Shown here piece by piece: positions 1 to 13,900 of a DNA stretch of 64,000 bases. The DNA comes from Mimachlamys varia. Lineage: Eukaryota; Mollusca; Bivalvia; Pectinida; Pectinidae. The stretch's first letter is position 1; the number at the start of each line of letters is the position of its first letter. The notes under the pieces are model-generated. The model was not told the origin of the DNA. It did no database searches and saw only the letters and a list, made by a program, of their open reading frames with translations. The translations under genes were made by a program, and so were the position numbers. The stretch is from NCBI GenBank assembly GCA_947623455.1, contig OX392528.1, positions 48,812,322 through 48,876,321 of the forward strand, read 5' to 3'.

Positions 1-664
1 ACATCTATAGACATTGAAGAGGGTCATGGTGAAAAAGTCTTAATCAAAGGGAAAATCAATACTTTTTAGCTAGATGTTTGGCAGTTCCATGTTTAAAGTC
101 AGAAATTTAAAAAAAACCAGATTATTCAAAAAATTGAAAAAAAAGAAGGTTTTTTTTTTTAATCTAAAGGGAGGTAACTCATAAATATGTATTTCAACTT
201 AAACTTTTCAGGTTTTGATAACATTCACTTGTTGTTTTTTTTCTAAATCAAACTTTATTAGATGTTGTGTTGAACATCATGAAATTGATATTGCTGTTCT
301 AAAACTTCTTGTAGCTGGTAAAGTCTTTGTGAGAAAGACAATGGAACAGATAAGGATGACATGAGATTATTTTATGGTATAACTTAGCAATGTAAACATA
401 CCAAGCTTTGTTGAAATCTAGGAAAAGTTACAATCATAGTCATTTGCATGATATCTAAGAGATTTGGTAATTAATGAACCATGCCAGAGTCAAATTACAT
501 TTTTTGGAAATGTTTTAAGAACCAGTCCAAATATATAACAGTTTGTGGAAATTGTTTATGAACCAGTCCAATAACAGCTGTTAAGCTTTTAGTCTGTACT
601 GTCAGTGAGAGTCAAATGACCAATACATTGATATCGCAAAAAGATTTTAGATCTATTGGTTTAA

Positions 665-1051
665 AGGCCCAATATACATAACTTTCGGCAAAACATGAAA
701 CGAAGAGCTTAATAACTTATTATATTTATAGATTTAGTTATTATTAAGTGATATCAGCAATTTCAAAATGAATTCTTACGCGGTTACCGGTACAGCAGCC
801 GTTGAAACTCGGCATTTGTAAACAGGCGTCCATTTTTACGTTCTTCTACCTTCGGCTTGTTGTTGAAGTGGGGCCACACCTGAATTATTTTCAGTTCTTT
901 GGAATTTTCTGTCAAGTGTTTCTTATTAATTACCACTCAGGTTTACTTCGTTTTAGACTTATTTTTGCATGGTAATCCACTGGATTTTTTTCATAATTGT
1001 TCAGAATCACGTAAAATTTCCTGAAGTTACGTATTATTATATATTGGGCCT
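665..1051 (+). mobile_element. TTAA-flanked MITE, copy 1
   Basis: A 387-bp non-coding element begins AGGCCCAATATAC and ends with the inverted form (TATTGGGCCT). TTAA lies on both sides (661-664 and 1052-1055). Three more copies are in this window. TTAA target sites are typical of piggyBac-type elements, so this is probably a non-autonomous relative. It encodes nothing and no transposase for it is visible here. Confidence 0.8.
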
Positions 1052-2784
1052 TTAAAATGGCAGGCACAGGATTTTTGGCCTAATTTTATAAAGAGAGGCA
1101 TAAATGAATTAATATTCAAAAATCTACATATTATAATGTACAAGTTTATGAAATCCATACTTTTTTATAAGTTCTTGGGTTGCAAAGTTAGTAAGTTACC
1201 ATTCTTCTTTTAATATATATATTATTTTCAACCTAATATAAGACCAGTTGACTTGATAGTGAGCATTTGAGGCCCTTCGGCTGTTATATGATATGGAGAC
1301 GGCGTCATTGTGAACACTACAAAAAAATAACAGTTTCTACTGCATCGTCAAAGCTGGAGACAAACTGGAGACAGGCTGGGCAAAGATCAATAACGATATA
1401 TCGTAGATATACTGATAAAAACACAAAAAGAAAGATGGAAATGATATAACGGTCAACAGAAGTTGTAATGCCTGTCTGTAGATGAGTATGTGACCATGAT
1501 GGAGTCATTAGCGCCACATTATCAGGACAGGTTTTGAGACAGCCATTTATTCAGCAAGGAAAAGATAATGGAGCAGCGTTTCCTTGATTCTATTTACACT
1601 CTTTATGAAGTAGACATTTACCATATCTTTTTTCGCTCTTAAAAGGAAATGTCGTTCCGGTCATATTTCTTTATTTTTCCCTTGCATGTATGAATAATAT
1701 GACGAGAAGTTGCCAAAGTAGGTGGAATGCTGGGCTGTAAGGGATTGGCTTTTACTTCCTTTGTAGTATCTCCTTGTCAAAACATGAAAAATTCAGCTGT
1801 CGTAACAGAAAGCTTAACGTGTGAGGTTTTGTGGGTCCCCAGAGAGTTGCAGAGTTTCTGCCCCGACATGACCCAGCGTCTGACAGTTGATCACAAACTT
1901 TTTACTTTGATGGTGCCATTGCTGGTTCTCTAACTATTAAAACAATGACATGTATATATAGATGTAGTATACACATTACAAAGAAGCTACATAATATTGA
2001 ACATTAAACATATATATATGTATATATGAAAAAGGCATTTGATAAAATAAGTTGAAGAAAAAAACTTGTGTAGGCAGCTTTTATTTCATTAAACAAAGAT
2101 TGTGAGTTTGCTCAGTGAACAAAATTTGAAGTCATATTTAATTTGCCACTCAAGTTTTAAATATTTATTTGGAGAAGTGAGACATCTACATTTGTCATAC
2201 AGGGTAAGATGATATACATGTATATTTACCATTATATGGCATTGCCACTATAAGACCCTACCAAATTCAGTTGGCATTCATAATACCATGAATGCCATTG
2301 GCTGTTTGTTGACTTCATCATTATTATGACGTCATAATTGTTAAATGAATTCAAACTGGACAAAAGCAAATCCAACATGAAGCGCTAGCGCTCTTCATTG
2401 ATTTAGCCTTTGTTCAGTTGGCATTCATGTAGCCTATGAATGCCAACTGAAAGCAGTTCAATGCTTAAATAATACATTGGTCACGAAGGTTAAGATGTAT
2501 ACATTTGTCACACAGGTTAAAAAGTATGTTATAATTTCTAGAATATGATACAAAAAGTGGTTTCAAATTATATTTAGTTTTAAAGTGTTCGTCTGTAAGA
2601 ACTTATCAGAGCATTAACAACCAGCAAATGTCATTTGAATGAAGTTATCATCTCTGCGGCATTACAGATTTAATTTTCAACAATTTTAAAACATGGATAT
2701 TGGCGGCGAGTTGAATTTCAAGTTTAATTCAAAAACTATTCATGTCATATTGTCTCGGGTAATTTGAATTATTCCAGTCTGCAA

Positions 2785-2935
2785 TGTTAGCCACTAGTCC
2801 TATGCCCACGACTAGTAAATTTTGGTTAGGACTAGTGGAAATTTCTTGAATTTCAATATATTTATTATAATAAACACCGCATTTTGCTTGTCCGGACTAG
2901 TGCTTGAAAATGTTGATGTCACAAACTGTTATTCA
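2785..2935 (+). repeat. Dispersed repeat with ACTAGTCC motifs
   Basis: Contains several ACTAGTCC/GGACTAGT words. Its right part (cattttgcttgtccggac and flanks) recurs in inverted orientation at 9113-9205, inside a DLST intron. Family unknown. Confidence 0.5.
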
Positions 2936-3181
2936 TTCTTTGTTATTGTGGATTAACACCTTTAAAATATTGAGATGTCCTAATGTACTGTAGGTCACTG
3001 CCCGTGTTGCTCTATAGATAGTATATCAATATTTGATTTGTAGGTTATGACATTGTATTAATTCTGTCAGAATTAGTGATGATTTTACAATGAGTAGTTG
3101 TTTGGTATAGCTCTGACTATGAAGGTTTGTAGTCAATAAGTCATGAGCTGTATGTAATTCTTGGTTTCTCTTGTGTTGTAG

Positions 3182-3218
3182 ATCAATAATTTTGCTAAAG
3201 AGAAGCATCCTTTGAGTG
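3182..3218 (+). other. Possible small upstream DLST exon (weak)
   Basis: A 37-nt segment lies between a TTGTAG acceptor and a GTAAGT donor. Joined to the exon at 4951 it stays open and in phase (leaving one base, as the next exon needs). However, its peptide (INNFAKEKHPLSG) contains acidic residues, which is unusual for a mitochondrial presequence, and it has no start codon. It is recorded only as a candidate. Confidence 0.2.
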
Positions 3219-4950
3219 GTAAGTAGGAACACCGACATCTTTCAAGATAAAAAACAAAAAACAGCATTCTTCAACATGTTTCAATTTTTTGTGATATGAA
3301 AGCGTGCGGTTGTAATTTATTCAAATGACAAATAAAATCAACAGGGTACTACTAGCTATTTATTGAAGAAACTTGTTCACGCAATTTCGCTGGCATTTAT
3401 TCCCCATGAACATTAACAGAGACAACAGGAATACATGATTAACGTGTGTACTTTTACTGGTCCGCCCTGAAAGCTTTATGTAAATGCTTCCCTTTATTGA
3501 TGATGTCTTATCTCACGCCACAAGTTAACACGCTACTTTCGCTCTCTCCATCAAATTGGAAAGATCAATTAATTGTGTGATGTGATAATGATCGGCCATT
3601 GCGTAGAATGATTTGAAAGTCTTCGGCAAGTATTTTGAGTCATTAGCTTTGAATACATTGTCTTGCCTCGTTTGTAAAGGGTGTTTATATGTTTATGTGA
3701 GAGAGGAGCTTAGGGAACAGATTCAGATGTGAGAGAGGAGCTTAGGGAACAGATTCAGCAATAGGGATGTAAACTCGTAACCTTGTAACACTTTCTTCAG
3801 ATACAAATAGCAGAGACTTGGTTGGTGAAGTTGATCAGTTTATGCATATGCTGTGGTACGCTTGCGATGAAGTGTATGTGGCCACAAGGAGCTATTTTAC
3901 TTCCTTCCTTTGGGATTTATCTCTCCTCAAAATCCTATTTAGTCAAAATCATTCTTGGAGGAAGATGGTATCAAACTGTAGAATTTGGATTCCTGCCCCG
4001 ACCCCAGGGGCCAGGATGAGGTCCCAATGGGAAAATAATTAAAAAAAAAAAAATCTTTTCCAGACTCGGAAGTTATAGTCTGTTTCTGATTTTCTCTGCA
4101 TGGGTGAAAAGATCCTAAGTAGTTTTGTTTAAATTTAAATTTCAATAACCCCAGGCCATCCATTTCCACTTGTGGAGGGGGAAAAGTTTCTATGATTTAT
4201 GGAAATAATTATAATACTTTTGGGTATATTTTGTCCATTTTTAGTAGGAAATTATTCCTACTTAGTCAAAATCAGTTTTGGAGGAAAATAGTATCAAACT
4301 GTAAAATTGGGATTCTTACGCATGCCTTACCCCCAAGGCTAGATAGGGGCCCCAAAGGGGAAATTATTAAAAATGTTCAAAAATCTTCTTCTCCAACTAG
4401 ACTCAGGGGTACTCCAGTCTATTTCGTGGCATGGATGGAAAGGACATCAGGGACTTTATTTATCAGGGGTCCCCAGTGCATTTATTCCCCGTCGGTGAGG
4501 GGTTAAAGTTTATTCTAGTTTATATAAGAAAATAACACTTTTGTTCCTTTTTTCGTGGGAAACCATTCCCTTTTCATGACCCTCATCCTCAATAGTAATA
4601 ATATAATGATTTGTTCAATACTTTTAGAATTCTTATCTTTAAATGTCATGACAAATGATGTATTTCATTTCGTTTACATAATTTCATTGAATGATTTCAT
4701 CATTAAAATTGAGGTAACATACCTGTAACATTACTCGGGTCACTTGGGCCTCTTGTTGTTTTTTTCATACCCCCCTCCCCCAAATTTGGACCCTGTGCCT
4801 ATTTCCTGATGAAATCCTGCTTCTCTCTGTACAGTTTAAAAAGTTACAAAATAATGTTTATAAAATACAGTTGATGTGTTTGTTGATTCAACTTTGAAAC
4901 TGAAAAGATAATTAAGGAATGTACTATTTTTTCACTGCTCTCTGTTTTAG

Positions 4951-7900
4951 GATCAAGACAGGCAGCATCATTGAAACAGTGTGAAAACTTGAAACTGTGA
5001 GTTTTTGGTAGAAGTGTTTTCGGATTTGTGACTTGTACAGACTAAGAGGTACACAAATAATGTAAAACTGCTGTAAATTGTATTCAAGCTTTACGAAATT
5101 CGAGCATTGTTAAAATGTAATAAGAGAAGTTCTTTGGTGAAATGAATTAACACAATGCATAACAGAAAAAAGTTATAAAGATAATAATGAATGAACATAT
5201 AAGCCCTTTTAAAAAAATATAAACTTTGTATTAATTTAATAAATGTTATAATTATCAATTCAATGATGTTAGTAATATTAAATACTTTAATATTATATTT
5301 TGAAACACAGTTAAAACTGTATTTTAAACACCAGTGTACCCTGTGGATTAAGGTTCTCACAGTGGTCTTTAATTGCACTTGGTCTGTTCATTACTATATA
5401 TATGTGGGTCATTGATTTGGAGTGTTTGTAGGTGTACATATACATTGTATATACACTTGTCATCACTTTTACAAAAACTTCAATTAAAAAGGGCCATCTC
5501 ACTCTTTAAAGTTTTTAAAAATCCTATTTAACTTGAGTTTGTCTTATTAATTTATTTTTTTTTAGATCAATAGATCAATGATTTTAGGGCCTGGGGTTAA
5601 TGTGTTAACAAACACATTTACCGATACTGATGGATCCCTTAGTTTCATTTCCTGATTTTGCAGATTACAGAATATTTCGAAGATTCAAGTTGGATCCACA
5701 GGTCGGCGTAGTTTCCATCAATCAGCAGTATTTTGTAAGTACATTGTAATCATAACCTACGGAATATTACAGAATTCCTTGTATTACACCTTTCTAGGGT
5801 CTAATCTGATGGAAATCCAACAACTTAACGTATTACATCTCATTCTCATCATCCGTACCAGTGCAGTGATTTTGTTGTTAACTTTATCTTTAGTAATTTT
5901 AAAGGCTCATTGAATCATTAAATATATTTCTTTTCCATAATTCCAACCCAACAGGTGATGAATTTAAGGTAGTCAACACACCTGCGTTTGCTGAGTCAGT
6001 CACAGAGGGAGATGTTCGCTGGGAAAAGGGTAAGCACTTCTTGTGGAATATTAAAACAAATATAGAAAAAAAAGGTACTACTGGAGTTTGTGGGTAATAG
6101 GGTCACAGTCACTAAGAATGAGGTAAAGACTACTCATTGGAGAGTTAATAAGAAAAAAACGGTACTGTAGTTTGTGGGCAATAGGGTCACAGTCAATGAG
6201 AATGAGGTAAAAAGACTACCCTATGGAGATCTAGCGTTAATAAGAAAAAAACGGTAATGTAGTTTGTGGGCGACATGGTCACAGTCACTGAGAATGAGGT
6301 AAAAGACTACCCTATGGAGATCTAGCGTTAATAAGAAAAAAATGGTAATGTAGTTTGTGGGAGACATGGTCACAGTCACTGAGAATGAGGTAAAAGACTA
6401 CCCTATGGAGAGTTAATAAGAAAAACTGTACTGTAGTTTGTGGGAGACATGGTCACAGTCACTAAGAATGAGGTAAAAGACTACTCTATGGAGAGTTGAT
6501 AAGAAAAAAACGGTACTGTAGTTTGTGGGAGACATGGTCAAAGTCACTAAGAATGAGGTAAAAGACTACCTTATGGAGAGTTGATAGGGAAACATTACTG
6601 ACTGTCTAGTGTTTGTGAAATTATATAGGCGTTATTGGGAAGGGGGAAGGCAAAAGGAAACATAAAAAAATTGTTTGCTCCACTGTAGAGAATGGCAATC
6701 AATGTTAATAAACAAAAATGTGCTGTGCTTTAAAGGTTTGATTCAATTCAATAGCATCATACTATGTTATACATGGACCATATATTGGTCCTAAAAACCT
6801 CTTCTTTTTCTAAGTTAATTTGCTGTTAAGAATGTAGTAATAAAATTAACATATTTGAAAAATACAATATTACAATATCATTTCTTGGCAGTTATCATAT
6901 AAGAAAATTCTTAAACAGTCTATCTGAAAGAAGTAAAAATTATGTGTGATTGAGAGATTATCGATCAAAGCCAAAAAGATGTTACTGCAAAAAAAGATAC
7001 CCCCCCCCCTCCCACCAAAAGAAAGCAATAAAACAAAAACAACATAAGCAGAGAAATAAAAAAAAATGTAATAAGTAAAGTACAGATAGTGTACCAAAGC
7101 CAGGGTTTATTTTTGCTTGTAGCAGTTAGCAAGTTTGTCCTTTTTAAGTGCTTTATATAAATAGTTGTGTATTTATAAATTTCAAAAAAATGATTTATGT
7201 TTTGTTTACAGCGGTGGGTGACTATGTGAAAGAAGATGATGTAGTCTGTGAGATAGAGACAGACAAGGTGAGTTACACAGGTGATTTCTATGACCCTATA
7301 TAGGGATATCCCCAAAAAGATGATGTAGTCTGTGAGATAGAGACAGACAAGGTGAGTTACACAGGTGATTTCTATTACCCTATATAGGGATATCCCCAAT
7401 TTTACTGGTGTGAGATTTTCTGATCTCCGCCTAGGGTTGAGACAGACAAGGTGAGTTACACAGGTGATTTCTATTACCCTATATAGGGATATCCCCAATT
7501 ATACTGGTGTGAGATTTTCTGATCTCCGCCTAGGGTTGAGACAGACAAGGTGAGTTACACAGGTGATTTCTATTACCCTATATAGGGATATCCCCAATTT
7601 TACTGGTGTGAGATTTTCTGATCTCCCCCTAGGGTTGAGACAGACAAGGTGAGTTACACAGGTGATTTCTATTACCCTATATAGGGATATCCCCAATTTT
7701 ACTGGTGTGAGATTTTCTGATCATCGCCTAGGGTTGAGACAGACAAGGTGAGTTACACAGGTGATTTCTATTACCCTATATAGGGATATCCCCAATTTTA
7801 CTGGTGTGAGATTTTCTGATCTCCGCCTAGGGTTGAGACAGACAAGGTGAGTTACACAGGTGATTTCTATCACCCTATATAGGGATATCCCCAATTATAC

Positions 7901-10900
7901 TAGTGTGAGATTTTCTGATCTCCCCCTAGGGTTGAGACAGACAAGGTGAGTTACACAGGTGATTTCTATCACCCTATATAGGGATATCCCCAATTATACT
8001 GGTGTGAGATTTTCTGATCTCCCCCTAGGGTTGAGACAGACAAGGTGAGTTACACAGGTGATTTCTATTACCCTATATAGGGATATCCCCAATTATACTG
8101 GTGTGAGATTTTCTGATCTCCGCCTAGGGTTGAGACAGACAAGGTGAGTTACACAGGTGATTTCTATTACCCTATATAGGGATATCCCCAATTTTACTGG
8201 TGTGAGATTTTCTGATCTTCCCCTAGGATTGAGACAAGCTACATATGTTCTATGCTCATTCTTAACAATTGTATGACGTCATACATGTAGCAACAATACC
8301 ATGACCTCATGACTACAATACAATGACGTTACGTTGATAACTCAATCACATCTCATCAGCATTGTCTTGCATTGATGTGACTTCAATATTAGATATATGA
8401 GACTGAGGGAAAACATTGTAAGAGAAAAATAATTATCACCCACTTGGGAGTGCAACATGGGGATCTCAACCATTGGAGTAAGATTCTTAAGCTGTCATAC
8501 ACTTGGCAAGCCTCGTGTTTGGCAACTTAAGAATCTTACCCCCTTGGGTTGAGATCCCTCTGTCTTACCCTCGGGGAGTAAAAGATTCTTTTAGTCTCTC
8601 GTGGTGTTTGTGAGAAAGACACAGGGGTTTTCTGTCATATCTAGGCCAAATAGATTTGTGGGAAATATCTTCATCATATGACCAAGTTGACATGTGGACA
8701 ATGACTGAACGAGGATTAGTAGAAGAACTGTCTGTAAGGGGTGTGGTTGGTATTTTTCAGTTTCATTTCCAGTCAATATGAAGGTATACTACTAAAACAC
8801 TTCTCTTCCAAAAGTTAGTTATGTATTTTATAGTAGATAACAGCATAAATGTTCATCTTTGTTAGAGCACCAAAATATGTATGTGTCTTACATGGCAGCC
8901 GTTTTTAATCCCAATGTCCAGTTCTTAGTGACTGCTCCCACCTTGGCCTCAAGCCCGTAACCCAGGGGTGGAGGGCTACACGTGTTTATGTACCAGAATG
9001 TCAGACACTTTGACCACTTTGACAACCACAGCCCTGTCTCTAAGACTTATCAGACTGGAGATCAATAGAGATCACAATCTCAGAATTCCTGAGCTACTCA
9101 AATAGTCTGTGACTAACATTTTCAAGCACTCGTCCGGACAAGCAAAATGCAGTGCTGATGATAACAAATGTATTGAAATACAAGGACTTTGCACTAGTCC
9201 GACTGCTCAAATGTTGTTTTCAATTTTTCCAGTTTCCTCAATTTCAAAGTTTTGACAATGTATGAATGAGAAGCAAATATTGGGTAATTGCCACTGTCTT
9301 ACCCCGAGTACTGAACATGTATGCCAGGCAGTTAAGGAAATGGTGCCTGGCTAAAAGTTAAAGCATCCAGAATACTGAAACCATCTTCATAGCATTTAGT
9401 AAACTCCTTTGGCAAAAGGATATTTGGTATTAACCTGATCACATTTTGTACAGACTGGTCTAAGGGGAGACAACTTCCATAAGGTTTTTAATACTAAATC
9501 AAAAATTTTCATAACATTCTATTTTATATGGAGTTAAGTGTTGTGTTGTTATTTGCAGACGTCCATCTCGGTGCCCAGTCCAGCTTCAGGCTATGTGGAG
9601 GAGTTGTTTGTCCCGGACGGAGAGAGGGTGGAGCCTGGTCAACAACTCTTCAAACTTAAACTCTCCGGTCAGTCTGAGGCTCCTGCCCGATAGGTCCATA
9701 TCACTGTAAACTCTCCGGTCAGTCTGAGGCTCCTGCCCGATAGGTCCATATCACTGTAAACTCTCCGGTCAGTCTGAGGCTCCTGCCCGATAGGTCGATG
9801 TCACTGTAAACTCTCCGGTCAGTCTGGGGCTCCTGCCCGATAGGTCCATATCACTGTAAACTCTCCGGTCAGTCTTAGGCTCCTGCCCGATAGGTCCATA
9901 TCACTGTAAACTCTCCGGTCAGTCTGGGGCTCCTGCCCGATAGGTCCATATCACTGTTAACTCTCCGGTCAGTCTGGGGCTCCTGGCTGATAGGTCCATA
10001 TCACTGTAAACTCTCCGGTCAGTCTGAGGCTCCTGGCTGATAGGTCCATATCACTGTAAACTCTCCGGTCAGTCTGAGGCTCCTGCCCGATAGGTCAATA
10101 TCACTGTAAACTCTCCGGTCAGTCTGGGGCTCCTGCCCGATAGGTCCATATCACTGTAAACTCTCCGGTCAGTCTGAGGCTCCTGCCCGATAGGTCGATG
10201 TCACTGTAAACTCTCCGGTCAGTCTGGGGCTCCTGCCCGATAGGTCCATATCACTGTAAACTCTCCGGTCAGTCTGAGGCTCCTGCCCGATAGGTCCATA
10301 TCACTGTAAACTCTCCGGTCAGTCTGGGGCTCCTGCCCGATAGGTCCATATCACTGTAAACTCTCCGGTCAGTCTGAGGCTCCTGCCCGATAGGTCCATA
10401 TCACTGTAAACTCTCCGGTCAGTCTGAGGCTCCTGCCCGATAGGTCGATGTCACTGTAAACTCTCCGGTCAGTCTGGGGCTCCTGCCCGATAGGTCAATA
10501 TCACTGTAAACTCTCCGGTCAGTCTGGGACTCCTGCCCGATAGGTCCATATCACTGTAAACTCTCCGGTCAGTCTGAGGCTCCTGCCCGATAGGTCCATA
10601 TCACTGTAAACTCTCCGGTCAGTCTGAGGCTCCTGCCCGATAGGTCGATGTCACTGTAAACTCTCCGGTCAGTCTGGGGCTCCTGCCCGATAGGTCCATA
10701 TCACTGTAAACTCTCCGGTCAGTCTTAGGCTCCTGCCCGATAGGTCCATATCACTGTAAACTCTCCGGTCAGTCTGGGGCTCCTGCCCGATAGGTCCATA
10801 TCACTGTTAACTCTCCGGTCAGTCTGGGGCTCCTGGCTGATAGGTCCATATCACTGTAAACTCTCCGGTCAGTCTGAGGCTCCTGGCTGATAGGTCCATA

Positions 10901-13900
10901 TCACTGTAAACTCTCCGGTCAGTCTGAGGCTCCTGCCCGATAGGTCCATATCACTGTAAACTCTCCGGTCAGTCTGGGGCTCCTGCCCGATAGGTCCATA
11001 TCACTGTAAACTCTCCGGTCAGTCTGAGGCTCCTGCCCGATAGGTCGATGTCACTGTAAACTCTCCGGTCAGTCTGGGGCTCCTGCCCGATAGGTCCATA
11101 TCACTGTAAACTCTCCGGTCAGTCTGAGGCTCCTGCCCGATAGGTCCATATCACTGTAAACTCTCCGGTCAGTCTGGGGCTCCTGCCCGATAGGTCCATA
11201 TCACTGTAAACTCTCCGGTCAGTCTGAGGCTCCTGCCCGATAGGTCCATATCACTGTAAACTCTCCGGTCAGTCTGAGGCTCCTGCCCGATAGGTCGATG
11301 TCACTGTAAACTCTCCGGTCAGTCTGGGGCTCCTGCCCGATAGGTCAATATCACTGTAAACTCTCCGGTCAGTCTGGGACTCCTGCCCGATAGGTCCATA
11401 TCACTGTAAACTCTCCGGTCAGTCTTAGGCTCCTGTCCGATAGGTCCATATCACTGTAAACTCTCCGGTCAGTCTGAGGCTCCTGCCCGAAAGGTCAGTA
11501 TCACTGTAAACTCTCCGGTCAGTCTGGGGCTCCTGCCCGATAGGTCCATATCACTGTAAACTCTCCGGTCAGTCTGAGGCTCCTGCCCGATAGGTCAATT
11601 TCACTGTAAACTCTCCGGTCAGTCTGAGGCTCCTGTCCGATAGGTCGATATCACTGTTGATTTAGTGAAGAGTTCAATTCATGAATCCATCGGGCTGAGT
11701 TTGAGTTCTGATGACAGTTCATTGACTTTCTGGCGAGTCATATTGACCAATTGTTACTGATTCAAATATGTACACACAGGGGGGTGGGCAAAAGATTGGA
11801 AAGGGCTACTAAAAACGTGGAAATTGACATGCTGGGGAAATTTACACTGATTACGCGAAAATTAAGCAAAAATTTCCCCCACACATATTATTTTGCGATA
11901 TACAAATGTTATAAAGTTTTTATATTAAAGGAAGAAAACATAAAAAAATACCCTCCACACATTTAGTTTACCAATGGAAATCGTGAAAAAATAACCCCCT
12001 GTGGAAATAACCATGTTTATAGTATTCCATAAATAAAATATTTGATGGATGGTGGGGTCTCGGGTGAAGTGCCTCCTACCCCTCCCATATGATTAATTCT
12101 GGAACAGCCCTAACAATATTTTCATTTCAAGATATTGTATTATTCACATATATGCATGAAACTAAATACAAAGGTATGTCTTGCACAGTCCTATACAATG
12201 TTACTATTCTAGCTTGCTGTAGTCAGTTCCCCCATGTTTTAAACAGGCCAACAACTGTTGATGGCCATAGGGCCACATTTCTAAGCTGCTTTGGTCGAGG
12301 TCACTTCCTATAAACACTTTTTCTAAATATCTAAATTTCTAAAACCAGGAGTATATCATTATATTTCATTGCAGGTGATGCTCCCGCCGGAGGTACAGAA
12401 AAAGTGGCAGAGGCCCCTGCCCCTACTGAAACAGCAGCCCCTGCACCGCCGGCACCACCAGCTGCTGCAGCAGGAAGTGGCCCCATCCCCACCACGCCCC
12501 CACCAGTACAGCCGCTGCCTTCCGCACCCACTGCGTCTGTCCCTGCGGCTGCCATCAAACCCACACCAGCTGCTCCCCAGAGTACCGTAGTACCAGCAGG
12601 AGGAGCCAGGACAGAAACCAGGGTAGGAAATAGTATTATCTTCAAGTTTTCTTATTTATATCGAAGAAATATTTGTGTTTCTTAATGTTGAGAATATTGA
12701 TATCAATTTTTAAAAATATTTATGCTGTCGTTGTTTTGTGTTTTGTCTTATCCTGTGTTGTCATAACTCATTGTCATGATTTCATCTTTTGATAAATTTT
12801 CATTGACGTTGATACCAAGGTCTAGTATGAAACTTCCTCAGATGAGTCTATATTTACCAATGTTAATGCCAGTGCTATATTGGTTCAAGGACAGAGTATA
12901 CGTATTTCAAAGAATATCTTCTGGTTTTCAAGTGAAAATATGAATATCCTGGATAAATTTTCTTCAAATAACCCTTCCCTTTACTTTATTTCCAATATTG
13001 ATATAAAGAAATCTTTGAAATATTTCACTGGTTAAGAATTTATCTTATTATTTTCAACCTTTATGAAACCATGATAATTGTATTTAGTTGGTAAAGAATG
13101 TATGATGTTATTTCCAACCTTTATAAAACCATGATAATTGTGTTTGATAGGTGAAGATGAATAGAATGCGACTGAGGATTGCGGAACGTCTAAAGGACGC
13201 CCAGAACACTTGTGCTATGTTAACAACTTTCAATGAAATAGACATGAGGTAAGGAGGTCAACCTAACAGTGAAGGCTTATAGATATAGCGGTTATTTGAT
13301 ACAGAATTTATTTCACTCGAGTTATTTATTTTTTGAAAGTTACAAAAGACATGAGCTGTAGCAAGTGTCTTTTATAACTTTTAAAAAATAATGAACAAGA
13401 GTGAAATAAATTCCATATCCAATAACCACGAGTCGTGTGACCTGTTTCTACCAAAATAATATTAAGTTGCAGCGGCAGTGTTGTTTTCTGTGAACTGCGG
13501 TATATTTGCGCGAAAACACATCATCTCGTATATATTCCCGCAAAATTGTGACGACGTCAACAATCGATGACCATGTCAACAATCAGCACGTTGCATTGAA
13601 CCATGATATTTCCGGTCAAAGTTCAACTTCTCAACCAATCAAAAGTCCTGAAGGTCATATTCCATTAGTGGTTTATAATATACATTTATCCAACAGTCAG
13701 CATGTTTATACAATGGTCTGAGAGTGGAATAACACAGGGAATTGTGGTAGAAAATAAGTTATTAAGTTCTGTTGCTAATTGAATATAAATTAAGGTGGTC
13801 AGTTAGGATCTCAGAAGCCACAAGCCCAGCCATCCTCAATACTTGGGGTGTTATACTCTCTGTGCCCCCCTGGGACATGTCATAGCAAAGTTGAAGATTC

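Larger units (their letters stand above)
1..4950. other. Gene-poor stretch upstream of the first resolved DLST exon
   Basis: No open frame here resembles a known protein. The stretch holds a TTAA-flanked miniature transposon (665-1051), an inverted repeat around 2403-2450, an element with repeated ACTAGTCC motifs (2785-2935), and two diverged copies of one dispersed repeat (about 3935-4045 and 4240-4345). A 28-base unit is also directly repeated near 3700-3760. The missing first exon of DLST may lie here or upstream of the window. One possible short exon is described separately at 3182-3218. Confidence 0.6.

Noticed and set aside
6965..7696. Reverse-strand open frames with 33-residue periodic peptide
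   Set aside because: By-product of the 99-bp intronic repeat in DLST, antisense to it, with one tail running into non-coding sequence.
12331..12645. Gly/Ala-rich reverse-strand frame
   Set aside because: Antisense of the Ala/Pro-rich linker exon of DLST.
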